NCBI RefSeq assembly: GCF_004402785.1
Contig: NZ_SOFP01000063.1
Span: 1-64,000, forward strand
Origin: Cryobacterium algoritolerans
Lineage (GTDB): Bacteria > Actinomycetota > Actinomycetes > Actinomycetales > Microbacteriaceae
Reading direction: 5' to 3'
Length of the DNA: 64,000 bases
This document shows, piece after piece, positions 25,389-33,018 of this stretch (its first letter is position 1; the number at the start of each line of letters is the position of its first letter). The translations under genes and the position numbers were made by a program. A model generated the notes under the pieces. It was not told the origin of the DNA, did not search any database, and saw only the letters and a program-made list of their open reading frames with translations.

Positions 25389-26102
25389 TCAACGCCGGTG
25401 CCTCGGTGATGCTCTGCGCGTGGGGAAGGCATCGGTGGAATCAGTCGGTCGCGTTGTGGCGTCGGGGTTGGCGGGCCGCATCGCCAGAAGGGCGGCGGCG
25501 AACCGGCTGTGTGGGGCGATGCGGGCGACGGCATCCGCGTCGGCAATCGTGTCGAAGTCGGTGAGCCGTGGGAGGTGACGCACGCGCAGTCCGGCTTTCC
25601 GCAGGCGGGCGAGCTGGTGGGCGGCGGTGTCGTCGCGGGACATCGGGATACCGCGGATCAGGTCGCCTCGGGTGACTCCCGGGCGGGGCTCGCCGAGGGC
25701 GATTGCCCAGAATCCGCCGTCGTTCGCTGGGCCTAACCAGGCATCCGTGGTGTCGTCCCAGTCGGTGAAGACCGGGTCGAGCAGGGTCGCGCTCAGTTGT
25801 GGGGTGTCCATGCCGACGAGGAGTAGCGGCTCCTTGACGGAGTCGAAAATGTCGGCGAGGCGCTCGTCGAGCCCGCCAGAAACCTGCTGCAGGATCTCGA
25901 AGGGAGCGGCCGTGACGGGCGGCGCGACGCCGTCGAAGGCGAGGATGCGGCGGGTCGCCGGGAGGACGAGCGCGGCGGCGAGAGTGTCGTCAAGGCTCGC
26001 GGCGGCGAGCGCTGCCGCCTGCTCGTAGGAGAGCGCCGGGTACAGCCTGGTCTTGACCCTCCCGGGTAGACACTCCTTGGCGATGACAACGATCGCGGTC
26101 AC
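25389..26102 (-). CDS. DUF2064 / TIGR04282-type nucleotidyl- or glycosyl-transferase-like protein
   Basis: A 237-residue GT-A-like protein: MTAIVVIAKECLPGRVKTRL, LLLVGMDTPQLSA and LGPANDGGFWAIAL match the TIGR04282 family (radical-SAM-associated transferase 1). It starts with GTG in a four-base overlap with a short upstream frame and is the last gene of the 30.3-25.4 kb minus-strand operon. The C-terminal ~25 residues are Arg/Thr-rich and look non-conserved. The family often accompanies radical SAM enzymes; substrate unknown. Confidence 0.85.
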   Translation of the reverse strand: MTAIVVIAKECLPGRVKTRLYPALSYEQAAALAAASLDDTLAAALVLPATRRILAFDGVAPPVTAAPFEILQQVSGGLDERLADIFDSVKEPLLLVGMDTPQLSATLLDPVFTDWDDTTDAWLGPANDGGFWAIALGEPRPGVTRGDLIRGIPMSRDDTAAHQLARLRKAGLRVRHLPRLTDFDTIADADAVARIAPHSRFAAALLAMRPANPDATTRPTDSTDAFPTRRASPRHRR

Positions 26103-26275
26103 TTTCGTGCTTCACGGAGCAGTGCGGACAGTCCGCCGAACGCAGTCAGGTGCAACGGATCGTCCCATCCACCCGGCTCCGACCGATCCTTGGCGTGTAC
26201 GTCGTGTCGCCCCCGCGGATGTCTCAGCCCGCTTTGGCCGCGCGCAGAAACCGCTCGTGGGTCACTGGCGTTCAC
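26099..26275 (-). CDS. Short ORF between radical SAM and DUF2064 genes
   Basis: A reading frame from GTG 26275 (or from 26323, overlapping the radical SAM gene) encodes about 58 residues ending DPLHLTAFGGLSALLREARK. Its stop overlaps the DUF2064 start as GTGA, the same coupling seen at the other junctions of this operon. This suggests the frame is translated or is the 3-prime remnant of a deleted gene. I do not recognise it. Confidence 0.3.
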   Translation of the reverse strand: MNASDPRAVSARGQSGLRHPRGRHDVHAKDRSEPGGWDDPLHLTAFGGLSALLREARK

Positions 26276-26304
26276 GCCCGCGCCCGGCCGTCGAACGGTG
26301 GAGG

Positions 26305-27369
26305 CTAGGCACAGGGGAACCACTCCGCAGCGCGGTCGGCCGCTCGACGGTGTGCGACGAACCGGCGAGTGATCTCTGCGATCGCGTCGGCGAGGGGGAA
26401 GATGTCGCGGGTCACGAACTGGTCCTCGTGATCGGCCGCGACCGGGTGCCAGTACACGCCGTCGGCGGTGATTGTTACCTCGGGGATAAGCGAATCGACC
26501 GTGAGCTCGATACCGGAGTCGGCGACACCGCGGTGTGCGAGCGCGCGAATGACCTGATCCTCACGCGAGATTCCGATGGTGTCGAGGAAGTCGTGGAACG
26601 GGTCGAGCTCGTGCATCTGGTCGGCTGGGAGGGTGGCCGCGACTTTCACGCGGAACCCCTCATCGTGTGCGATACGGATGCCGTCGACGGCCTTCGCCCA
26701 CGACCCGTTTCCGCGGTGACTGTCGTGGATTCCGGGAGTGGCTGAGTCGACGCTCACCTGGAGGGTGAGCCGGGAGCGATCCATCCGGCGCAGGCGCTCG
26801 AGTCGTGTGCCGCGGAACAACATCCCATTTGTGAGCAGCGTGGTGGGGAGTTCGTCGGTGCAGGAGTTCACGAGGGCATCGAGGTCGTTCAGGAGGAACG
26901 GCTCGCCTCCCGTGAGGATGAGTTCGCCGACGCCCGCGGCGGCGGCCTCGCTCGCGATCTGCTGGAGCCGCTCGGCTCCGATCGCCCGCCGTTCCGCTTT
27001 GGGCGACGAGCGAACGCAACAGTAGTCGCACGCGAGGTTGCAGTCGAAGTTCGTGTAAACCCACACCCGCGAACCGGGTAGTTGGGCGGGGTCAAGCCCC
27101 GCGAGCGGGTCGGGGGAGCGCCCGTGCAGAACGGTCACGGTCAATCCCTCGACCGACACGATTTCGTTCCCGCTCGAGGCGCACCACGCGGTGACGAGGT
27201 CAAGCCCGGCAATTCGGTTTGCTCCGACGAGTCTGACGGTTGCCGTTCCGCCAGTCGGCACTCGCCCGATGCGTTCGATGAGGTCGAGCACGACGCCCAT
27301 CGCCGAGGGTTCGGCCGCTGAGGGTTCGACCAGGGGGAACGGGCTTACAGGTGTTCTCGAGGTCACCAT
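26305..27369 (-). CDS. Radical SAM protein with TusA-like N-terminal segment
   Basis: A 354-residue radical SAM enzyme: the 4Fe-4S ligands are C110-x3-C114-x2-C117 in FDCNLACDYCCVRS, followed by the SAM contact LILTGGEPFLL and the TIM-barrel strands LTLQVSVDSATPGIHDSHRG. Residues about 25-85 look like a TusA/SirA fold (GGTATVRLVGANRIAGLDL ... SGNEIVSVEGLTVTVLHGR) but without its Cys. ATG 27369 sits inside the stop region of the PhnD-like gene (ATGGTGA), showing coupling. The C-terminus lacks extra Cys clusters of the SPASM type. Its product is unknown; the setting suggests modification of a small sulfur- or phosphorus-containing compound (inference). Confidence 0.88.
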   Translation of the reverse strand: MVTSRTPVSPFPLVEPSAAEPSAMGVVLDLIERIGRVPTGGTATVRLVGANRIAGLDLVTAWCASSGNEIVSVEGLTVTVLHGRSPDPLAGLDPAQLPGSRVWVYTNFDCNLACDYCCVRSSPKAERRAIGAERLQQIASEAAAAGVGELILTGGEPFLLNDLDALVNSCTDELPTTLLTNGMLFRGTRLERLRRMDRSRLTLQVSVDSATPGIHDSHRGNGSWAKAVDGIRIAHDEGFRVKVAATLPADQMHELDPFHDFLDTIGISREDQVIRALAHRGVADSGIELTVDSLIPEVTITADGVYWHPVAADHEDQFVTRDIFPLADAIAEITRRFVAHRRAADRAAEWFPCA

Positions 27370-28175
27370 CGCGCGGTGATTCCCTGCTCGCGTACGGCTG
27401 CGACGAGGGATGCGTAGCCCTCGAGCCTCGGTGGTACCCAGGCCTGCAGGCCCTCCATCTCCATGATCGGTCTGTGCTGCGGATTCTTCCAATCCATGGC
27501 GAGCAGATTGGCGACCCAGGGATCCGCGCGCTCGGTCGCGAGTGACGGCATCGCGGTGAAGGTGCAGTGGCTGTACTCGGGCGAGGTCCAGAACGATTCG
27601 AACGCGCCAGGCAGCAACTCTCCGCGCCCGATTGCCTGCCACGTGTTGATGCCGATCGCGGCGGCATCCGCTCGGTCGTCGAGGACCGCGCGCAGAGCGT
27701 CGAGCTCGCTCCGACCGGTGTCGCCGTGTTTTCCCACGTCACTGTCGATCCGGGTGAGATTCACGTCATCCTCACTCAGGCCGGCCTCGCGTAGGAAGTG
27801 AACGGGAAGGATCGCAGCCTGGGCCGAATCGCGCGATCCAAGAACGAGGCGGCGGCCCCGAAGGCTCTCGAGCGACGTGAACCCGCTCCCCGATCGAGCG
27901 ACGAACACGGTTTTGAAAATAAGATCCGTGTCGCGCGACGCGAGTGCGCGGCACGCACCGTCGGTCTGGGCGACGGTGCGCACCCAGGCAAGATTGGTGT
28001 TCCAGGCGAGATCGAGGGAGCCGAAGATGAGAGCATCAACCTGTCTGCCGTAGTTGGAGAACAGCACGAAGTCGATCGGTGTCGTGGTCTCGGCGAAATA
28101 GTCCCGCATCCCTTCCCAGATCGGCACGACGTTGGGCGAGTAGGCGACGGAGCCGATGACCAGCGGAGCGGTCAT
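27363..28175 (-). CDS. PhnD-like periplasmic-binding-fold protein without signal peptide
   Basis: A 270-residue protein of the phosphate/phosphite/phosphonate-binding (PhnD) or ABC thiamine-precursor-binding fold: LVIGSVAYSPNVVPIWEGMRD, VLFSNYGRQVDALIFGSLDLAWN, and TSLESLRGRRLVLGSRDSA. The first residues MTAPLVIGSV lead directly into the first strand; there is no signal peptide or lipobox, so it is probably cytoplasmic and no importer genes accompany it. The start overlaps the upstream gene as ATGA. It may be an enzyme or carrier rather than a transport component. Confidence 0.85.
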   Translation of the reverse strand: MTAPLVIGSVAYSPNVVPIWEGMRDYFAETTTPIDFVLFSNYGRQVDALIFGSLDLAWNTNLAWVRTVAQTDGACRALASRDTDLIFKTVFVARSGSGFTSLESLRGRRLVLGSRDSAQAAILPVHFLREAGLSEDDVNLTRIDSDVGKHGDTGRSELDALRAVLDDRADAAAIGINTWQAIGRGELLPGAFESFWTSPEYSHCTFTAMPSLATERADPWVANLLAMDWKNPQHRPIMEMEGLQAWVPPRLEGYASLVAAVREQGITARW

Positions 28176-29347
28176 ACCGCGGCCCCGGCCGTTTCGGCCA
28201 GCGGGACCCCGGCAGCGGGCTTCGGAGTATCGAAGAGAGGTCTGCCGGTGATCGCCCGACCGTAGAACTCGTAGAGCACGTCGGATGTCGGGGCCATCAC
28301 GTGTCCCGCTCGCGCGTCGCGGAAGTAGCGGTCGATCTGCGTGTGCTCGGAGAACGCCGCTCCACCGCACACGCGCATGGCGACATCCGTGACGCGCAGC
28401 GCAGCATCGTTTGACGATGCCTTGCTGCCGAGCACGAAGAGAGCAGTATCGTCTTCGGGATCGGCGACCTTTCCCGCGGCCACGTCGAGATAGGCGCTCG
28501 CGTTGGCGAGATCGATCGACATCTTCGCGAGCTGTGCCCGGATGGTCGGTAATGACGACAGGCTCTCGTCGAGGTGCTCGAGCCGCGCTCCCATCGTGTG
28601 ACGCACCGCGGCATCGACCGCAGCTCGGCTGAGGCCGATCGACACGGCAGAGTTGCCCAGGTTGAACCAGGGCAGCACGTGGCCCATCATGAGATCGAAC
28701 CCCCCACCTGCCGCGCCCAGACGAAACTCCTCGGTCGTGTCGACCTCGACGGTCATCGGGCTCGAGGAGTTTCCGCGGAATCCCATGCCGCTCCAGGGGC
28801 GATCGATCGTGAGGCCGGTCGATCCGGCGGGTATCGCGAAGAGGTCCACGCCCTCAGCGTCCGGTGTGCCCGTGGAGATGACGTAGACGTCGGCATGACC
28901 AGCCGACGTGACCCAACTCTTCTTCGCGGAGACCTGGATGCCCCCTGGCGTCGTTGTCGCGCGCGAAACCGGCGCCCAGAAATGCGAGCGCGAACCCGCT
29001 TCGGAGAACGCCAGCGAGGCGAGCGAGCGGCCACTCGCGAGATCGCCGAGCAGTCCAGGCATCCCGTCGGGCGGTGCGGCGGCGACCGGCATCGAGGCGC
29101 TCACGTGCATGAGGTAGATCATCGCGGTCGATCCGCAGGCGCCGGCGAGGGCACTGACCACCAGCACGAGTTCCCGCGGTCCCTGGCCAAGTCCGCCGAC
29201 CTTGGTCGGAAGAGTCAGCCCGAGCAGTCCCGATGACCGCAACGCGGCGACCGCTTCCTCGGGGAATCGTCCCTTAGCATCCACGTCGTGCGCATGCTCG
29301 CGGGCGATCTCCAATACGGGATCCAGTAGTTCGACAACTTCGATCAC
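28172..29347 (-). CDS. Acyl-CoA dehydrogenase family flavoprotein
   Basis: A 391-residue ACAD-fold flavoenzyme. N-terminal helices (FPEEAVAALRSSGLLGLTLP and GGLGQGPRELVLVV), middle beta domain (SLASLAFSEAGSRSHFWAPV, SAKKSWVTSAGHADVYV), C-terminal helices (VAMRVCGGAAFSEHTQIDRY with FRDARAGHVMAPTSDV). The sequence is as close to DszC/SfnB-like monooxygenases as to true acyl-CoA dehydrogenases, which would fit a sulfur or heteroatom pathway. It starts with GTG overlapping the upstream stop (GTGA) and ends in the PhnD-like start. The catalytic base typical of acyl-CoA dehydrogenases is not obvious. Confidence 0.85.
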   Translation of the reverse strand: MIEVVELLDPVLEIAREHAHDVDAKGRFPEEAVAALRSSGLLGLTLPTKVGGLGQGPRELVLVVSALAGACGSTAMIYLMHVSASMPVAAAPPDGMPGLLGDLASGRSLASLAFSEAGSRSHFWAPVSRATTTPGGIQVSAKKSWVTSAGHADVYVISTGTPDAEGVDLFAIPAGSTGLTIDRPWSGMGFRGNSSSPMTVEVDTTEEFRLGAAGGGFDLMMGHVLPWFNLGNSAVSIGLSRAAVDAAVRHTMGARLEHLDESLSSLPTIRAQLAKMSIDLANASAYLDVAAGKVADPEDDTALFVLGSKASSNDAALRVTDVAMRVCGGAAFSEHTQIDRYFRDARAGHVMAPTSDVLYEFYGRAITGRPLFDTPKPAAGVPLAETAGAAV

Positions 29348-29787
29348 GGTCTGCCTTTCGTCGGTTCGTACGGCTGGGCTGAGGGAGAGGGAGAGGGAGA
29401 GGGAGAGGGAGAGGGAGAGGGAGAGGGAGAGGGAGAGAGCGAGAGTGCGAGGAGCCCGATGCCAAGCCCGCCGACGACCGCCATAGCCGAGGCGTCACCG
29501 CCGAGCGGCCGGATCGAGAAAGCGAGACCCAGGAGCTGGGTGAAAGCGGCCCCAATAAGAAGTGCGCCGGCGATCGATCGCAACAGCCTTCGCCGGACGA
29601 TGCCGCTCACGATCGAGAGAACGCCGCTGACCACGAGGAGGCCTGCACCGACCGGCCCGATGTTCACGAACCGAAACTCCGAGGGGAGTTGGGCGCCGAT
29701 CACGAAACCGGCGAGGGCGATCGCGGCGGCCCCGACGAGTACTGCCGCGCGGTCGTTGGCACTCGATGTGCCGGATATGCCTGTCAC
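29344..29787 (-). CDS. Small four-helix membrane protein with Ser-Pro repeat tail
   Basis: A 147-residue protein with four predicted helices (AAVLVGAAAIALAGFVIGA; VGAGLLVVSGVLSIVSGIV; RSIAGALLIGAAFTQLLGLA; AMAVVGGLGIGLLALSL). A C-terminal tail of about nine Ser-Pro dipeptides is encoded by a perfect hexanucleotide repeat. Both ends overlap neighbours by four bases (GTGA), so it is certainly part of the operon. No named family recognised. Confidence 0.75.
   Translation of the reverse strand: MTGISGTSSANDRAAVLVGAAAIALAGFVIGAQLPSEFRFVNIGPVGAGLLVVSGVLSIVSGIVRRRLLRSIAGALLIGAAFTQLLGLAFSIRPLGGDASAMAVVGGLGIGLLALSLSPSPSPSPSPSPSPSPSPSAQPYEPTKGRP
29381..29440. repeat. Hexanucleotide microsatellite (GAGGGA)9
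   Basis: Nine perfect GAGGGA units at 29381-29434 plus a degenerate tenth. On the minus strand they encode Ser-Pro dipeptides in the small membrane protein. Six-base units can vary in number without changing frame, so tail length may differ between strains. Confidence 0.95.
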
Positions 29788-30320
29788 GACAGCCTCATCA
29801 TGAGCTGTGCTAGTCGACCCGATGACGCCGACCACGTCTTGCGCAGTACCCCGTCGATTCCGTAGCTGCGCCCGGCTGCGGTCGCGAAGATCGCGAGGTG
29901 CGCAAGCCCCATGAGGTAATACGACCACTGCCATTCGTGTGGCGCAAACAGAACCGAGAGGGTGATCGCCAGTGTCTGGCCCATGCCGACGACGGCCCAG
30001 AACCGAGTGGCGAGACCGACGAGCAGGAAAGCTCCCAGCCCGCCTTCGACAAGAAGCGTGAACCATCCGAAGACCTCGATGTTGGGCAGCACGACCCCAT
30101 CGACGAACGCCGAATACGGGGCGAACACCGGATACGCCACCGCCTTGCTCGCCCAAAAGTACAGGCCGTCGTTGTTCGCCCGACCGAAATCCGGGGGCAC
30201 CTTCCACGCGACATTCTGTATCCACATCAGAGCGACGCCGCAGCGGAGCGCGGCGACCATGACGGCAGACACGCGTGTCACCCCCGGTGCATCAACCAGT
30301 GGACCAACCGCTGCAGACAT
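29784..30320 (-). CDS. DoxX/DoxD-like membrane protein
   Basis: A 178-residue four-helix membrane protein of the DoxX/TQO-small-subunit superfamily: ALRCGVALMWIQNVAWKVPP, GWFTLLVEGGLGAFLLVGLA, AVVGMGQTLAITLSVLFAPH and YYLMGLAHLAIFATAAGRSY. DoxD relatives are part of thiosulfate:quinone oxidoreductase; other members act in redox stress. It is the first gene of the coupled operon, with an SD-like GAGAGGAA before the ATG. No second TQO subunit is seen. Confidence 0.82.
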   Translation of the reverse strand: MSAAVGPLVDAPGVTRVSAVMVAALRCGVALMWIQNVAWKVPPDFGRANNDGLYFWASKAVAYPVFAPYSAFVDGVVLPNIEVFGWFTLLVEGGLGAFLLVGLATRFWAVVGMGQTLAITLSVLFAPHEWQWSYYLMGLAHLAIFATAAGRSYGIDGVLRKTWSASSGRLAQLMMRLS

Positions 30321-30421
30321 GGGTTCCTCTCGACGACCCCAGTCAATCCATGTTGGGCCTCGAGCACAATGACCAATTTGTTACGAGACGCTGACGCTTC
30401 GTGGGGCCGCACGGTGCCCGC

Positions 30422-31329
30422 TTAGTACGGGGCTGTCTCTTCAACGGTTTTCCGGCGGTTTGCATTCAGTAGGTTTGCTCGGCCGGCCGAGCGCTCAATG
30501 CGGCTGAGCCCGGCCTCTCGCCGGATGTTTCGCTGAGGTCCCACCGGCCCCACGTAGATTTCGCCCGCGACAACTCTCGTGTCGACTCGTTGAGCCGCCG
30601 AGAGGTACGCGACCAATCCTGCGATCACCAGCGTGAGGGTCAGGGCGACCAGTCCGCTGCCGACCCCGAAGCCGCCTTCGGAGGTCGGCTTGCCGAGCCA
30701 GTCGGCCAGGGATGCGCCGAGCGGGCGAGTGACGACGTAGGCGCACCAGAACGAGAAGATCGCGTTCCAACGAAACCGGGTGAACCCGATGGCCGGGATC
30801 GCGATCCCGACGGCGAACAGCATCGCGGACAGGAAGTAGCCGCGATGCACGGTCACGGCGGTCAGATCGCCCACCGCGGTGCCGAGCGCGAAAGTAGCGA
30901 CGACGGCGAGCCAATAGAACGCTTCCCGGCGTGTGCTGTCGATCGAGTGAATCGACAGGTTGCCCTCGACTCGACTCCAGACCAGGAAAATGGCAGTCAG
31001 TGATACCGCAAACAGGCCGGCCGACATCCAAAAGGGCACGTCGAATCCGACGTGGAGCACATCGGCGACCATCGTGCCGAAGACGCCGACCATCCCCACC
31101 GCAAGCCAATAGGCCCACGGTACATACCGGTGCATCCTGAACTGGATGACCAGTGCGGCGGCGAACCCGGCGAACCCGACCAGCACCGCCGCAATGGGGG
31201 CATCGCATGCACCATGAAGTCGCTTGTCGACTCGCCCAGCGCGGTCGACAGGCCTTTGATGAGCCAGAAGAACACGGTGACTTCGGGAACGCGTTGCGCG
31301 CTTCGCGCGATGATCGGTTTGAGTTCCAA
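30422..31329 (-). pseudogene. COG4705 membrane protein, copy A, frameshifted
   Basis: The N-terminus (from TTG 31329: MELKPIIARSAQRVPEVTVF ... GLSTALGESTSDF) and the rest (VLVGFAGFAAALVIQFRMHR onwards, seven or so helices) lie in different frames. The switch is near a run of five Gs at about 31195. Apart from this single indel the sequence is well kept, so the mutation is recent or a sequencing error. It is followed upstream by a paralogue, copy B. Confidence 0.75.
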
Positions 31330-31330
31330 A

Positions 31331-32128
31331 TCAGTCGACCGCTACGTCAGTGGCGGCGGTGCGCTTCTGGAGGGTCAGGTAGCTGACCAGTGCGAGGATC
31401 GCGGTGAGGAAGACGACGCTCGTGCCGACGGTTCCGATTCCCAGGCCGCCATCGTGACGAGGCTGGGAGAGAAAATCGCCCAGGGACGCGCCAAGCGGGC
31501 GGGTGAGGACATACGCTGCCCAGAACGCGAACACGGCGCCGCGCCGGGCGACGAAGTGGGCGCCGGCCACGAGCGCGATGGCGGTAGCGAAAATGAGCGC
31601 CGACACCCAGTAGCCCAGGTTCAGGCCTTCCGCGATGAGGTCGCCGGCGGCGGTGCCCAGGGCGAAGGTGAACAAAATCGTCAGCTAGTAGAAGGCTTCT
31701 CGCTTCGTGGTGGTGATGGTGTGGATGGAGAGCGTCTTCTCGCTGGCATACCAGGCGATGAAGGTTGCCAGAAGGGCGACGGCGAAGACGATCGTGGTGG
31801 TTTCGAGGCTGACGCCGAAGTTGTCGGTCAGGTTGTCGGTGATCAGTGTGCCGACGACGCTGATCAGCACGACGGCAAGCCAGTAGATGCTTGGCGCATG
31901 CCGGGCAGATCGGAATTGGACGACCAGGGCGATGGCGAGGAAGGCACCCATCACGTATGTCGTGTTGGTCAGCCCAAGGTTGAGGTTGGTGGCGAGGAAG
32001 TCGGCAAAGGTTTCACCAACGGTGGTCGCCAAGATCTTGATAATCCAGAAGACCAGGGTGGGTTCGGGGACCTTGCTCATGCTCGATTTGGCGCGGGTAT
32101 CAACGGTTTGCGCGGTGTTGGTTGTCAT
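31331..32128 (-). pseudogene. COG4705 membrane protein, copy B, amber stop at a conserved Trp
   Basis: From ATG 32128 the frame runs MSKVPEPTLVFWIIKILATT ... TTTKREAFY then TAG (31685-31687), then continues in the same frame (LTILFTFALGTAAGDLIAEG ... ALVSYLTLQKRTAATDVAVD). The paralogue reads REAFYWLAVVATFALGTAVG at this point, so the stop replaces a conserved Trp (TGG to TAG). Copy A starts one base after this gene ends. Role of COG4705 proteins is unknown. Confidence 0.78.
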
Positions 32129-32613
32129 GATCGTCCTCAGGTCGTTTTCGCGAAAAGCGCCACCGGATCAGGGCGAAGGAAACAACCATATGAGGGCCAG
32201 GATGGACGAAGGCCCGGCGAACGCCATGGAAGACGAGAGCTTTCACCGGGTCGGGCCTGGCCTGCCAGCTCGTGTGCGGCGCGACGGGTGACCGCCCGGT
32301 TCAACCGCGCGATTGGGGCATTCCGAACTCGTCGACCGGCCCGTCCGGCAATTCTGGTTTGTGCTCAGCCGGGCAGTTCAGGATCGCATTCGGGGTGGAA
32401 TGGTCGATGGTGTCTTCACGACCTGGTCCTCGGGGCCAAGCGGCGGCGTGCCGATCGCGCGCACAATCCTGAGGCTCAGCCGGTCGATGAAGTGCATGTA
32501 TCGCACAGCGACGCCGTGCCCGCGAGATTTTGTCTCATTCATGGTGCCAGGTAACTCCCCACCACGCTCGCGGATAGGCGCCGGGACCGCGGACGGGCAG
32601 GTTCCCGGCCGCT
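32129..32613. other. Intergenic region without recognisable genes
   Basis: About 485 bases upstream of the COG4705 pair. The near end (32135-32160) holds GTCGTTTTCGCGAAAAGCGC with a small palindrome TTTTCGCGAAAA that may be an operator. Several short frames exist on both strands, but none shows a recognisable domain or a convincing ribosome site. Confidence 0.5.
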
Positions 32614-32910
32614 TCATTTCACGGCAAGAATCTCGATCAGGCGGATGTCCGGGTCCTTGGCCAGAAGGGTCGGCCCGTGCTCGGCCAGGGCAGCGGGGAT
32701 GGCGCCGTCGAGGTGCGCCTGCCTGCCTTCTTCGGTCTCGAACGTGTCGAAGATCCCGAAGGTGACGTCGTCCACCCGGAACGCGTACCAGGTGCGGGTA
32801 TCCGGCTCACCGAGCACAACATCCCGGCTTCCGCTGAGGAAGTTCCAGACGTCCGTTTCCTTGCCGGGCCTCGCTTCGACGAGAGCCAATACTCCGAATT
32901 TGAGTGCCAT
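32614..32910 (-). CDS. Antibiotic biosynthesis monooxygenase (ABM) domain protein
   Basis: A 98-residue dimeric alpha/beta-barrel protein of the ABM/YgiN class: FGVLALVEARPGKETDVWNF, RTWYAFRVDDVTFGIFDTFE and HLDGAIPAALAEHGPTLLA. Members include heme- or quinol-oxidising monooxygenases and many of unknown role. It stands alone between the intergenic stretch and the cox cluster. Confidence 0.85.
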   Translation of the reverse strand: MALKFGVLALVEARPGKETDVWNFLSGSRDVVLGEPDTRTWYAFRVDDVTFGIFDTFETEEGRQAHLDGAIPAALAEHGPTLLAKDPDIRLIEILAVK

Positions 32911-33018
32911 CGCGGTCTCCTCGCTTGTCGCCTTCGAATCGGCCGGCCGCCGTTTAAGCCCGGGGTCGGTTATCCTCAGAGTTTAGGAAGGTGTCGGGCC
33001 CTCGGCAAGGGGTCGCTT

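Noticed and set aside
29381-29440. Repeat array considered as CRISPR
   Set aside because: The six-base units have no spacers and lie inside a coding gene; no cas genes occur in the window.
25389-30320. Operon considered as a phosphonate importer
   Set aside because: The PhnD-like protein has no signal peptide or lipobox and there are no permease or ATPase genes in the operon.
31685-31687. TAG in COG4705 copy B considered as programmed readthrough
   Set aside because: There is no recoding signal evident and the paralogue has Trp at the same place, so a simple TGG-to-TAG mutation is more likely.
31052-32554. 500-codon plus-strand frame across the COG4705 genes
   Set aside because: It is antisense to two recognisable membrane proteins and reads as Asp/Gly/Arg-rich shadow sequence.
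32129-32613. Short frames on both strands considered as a gene
   Set aside because: None has a domain, a good ribosome site or the codon use of neighbours.
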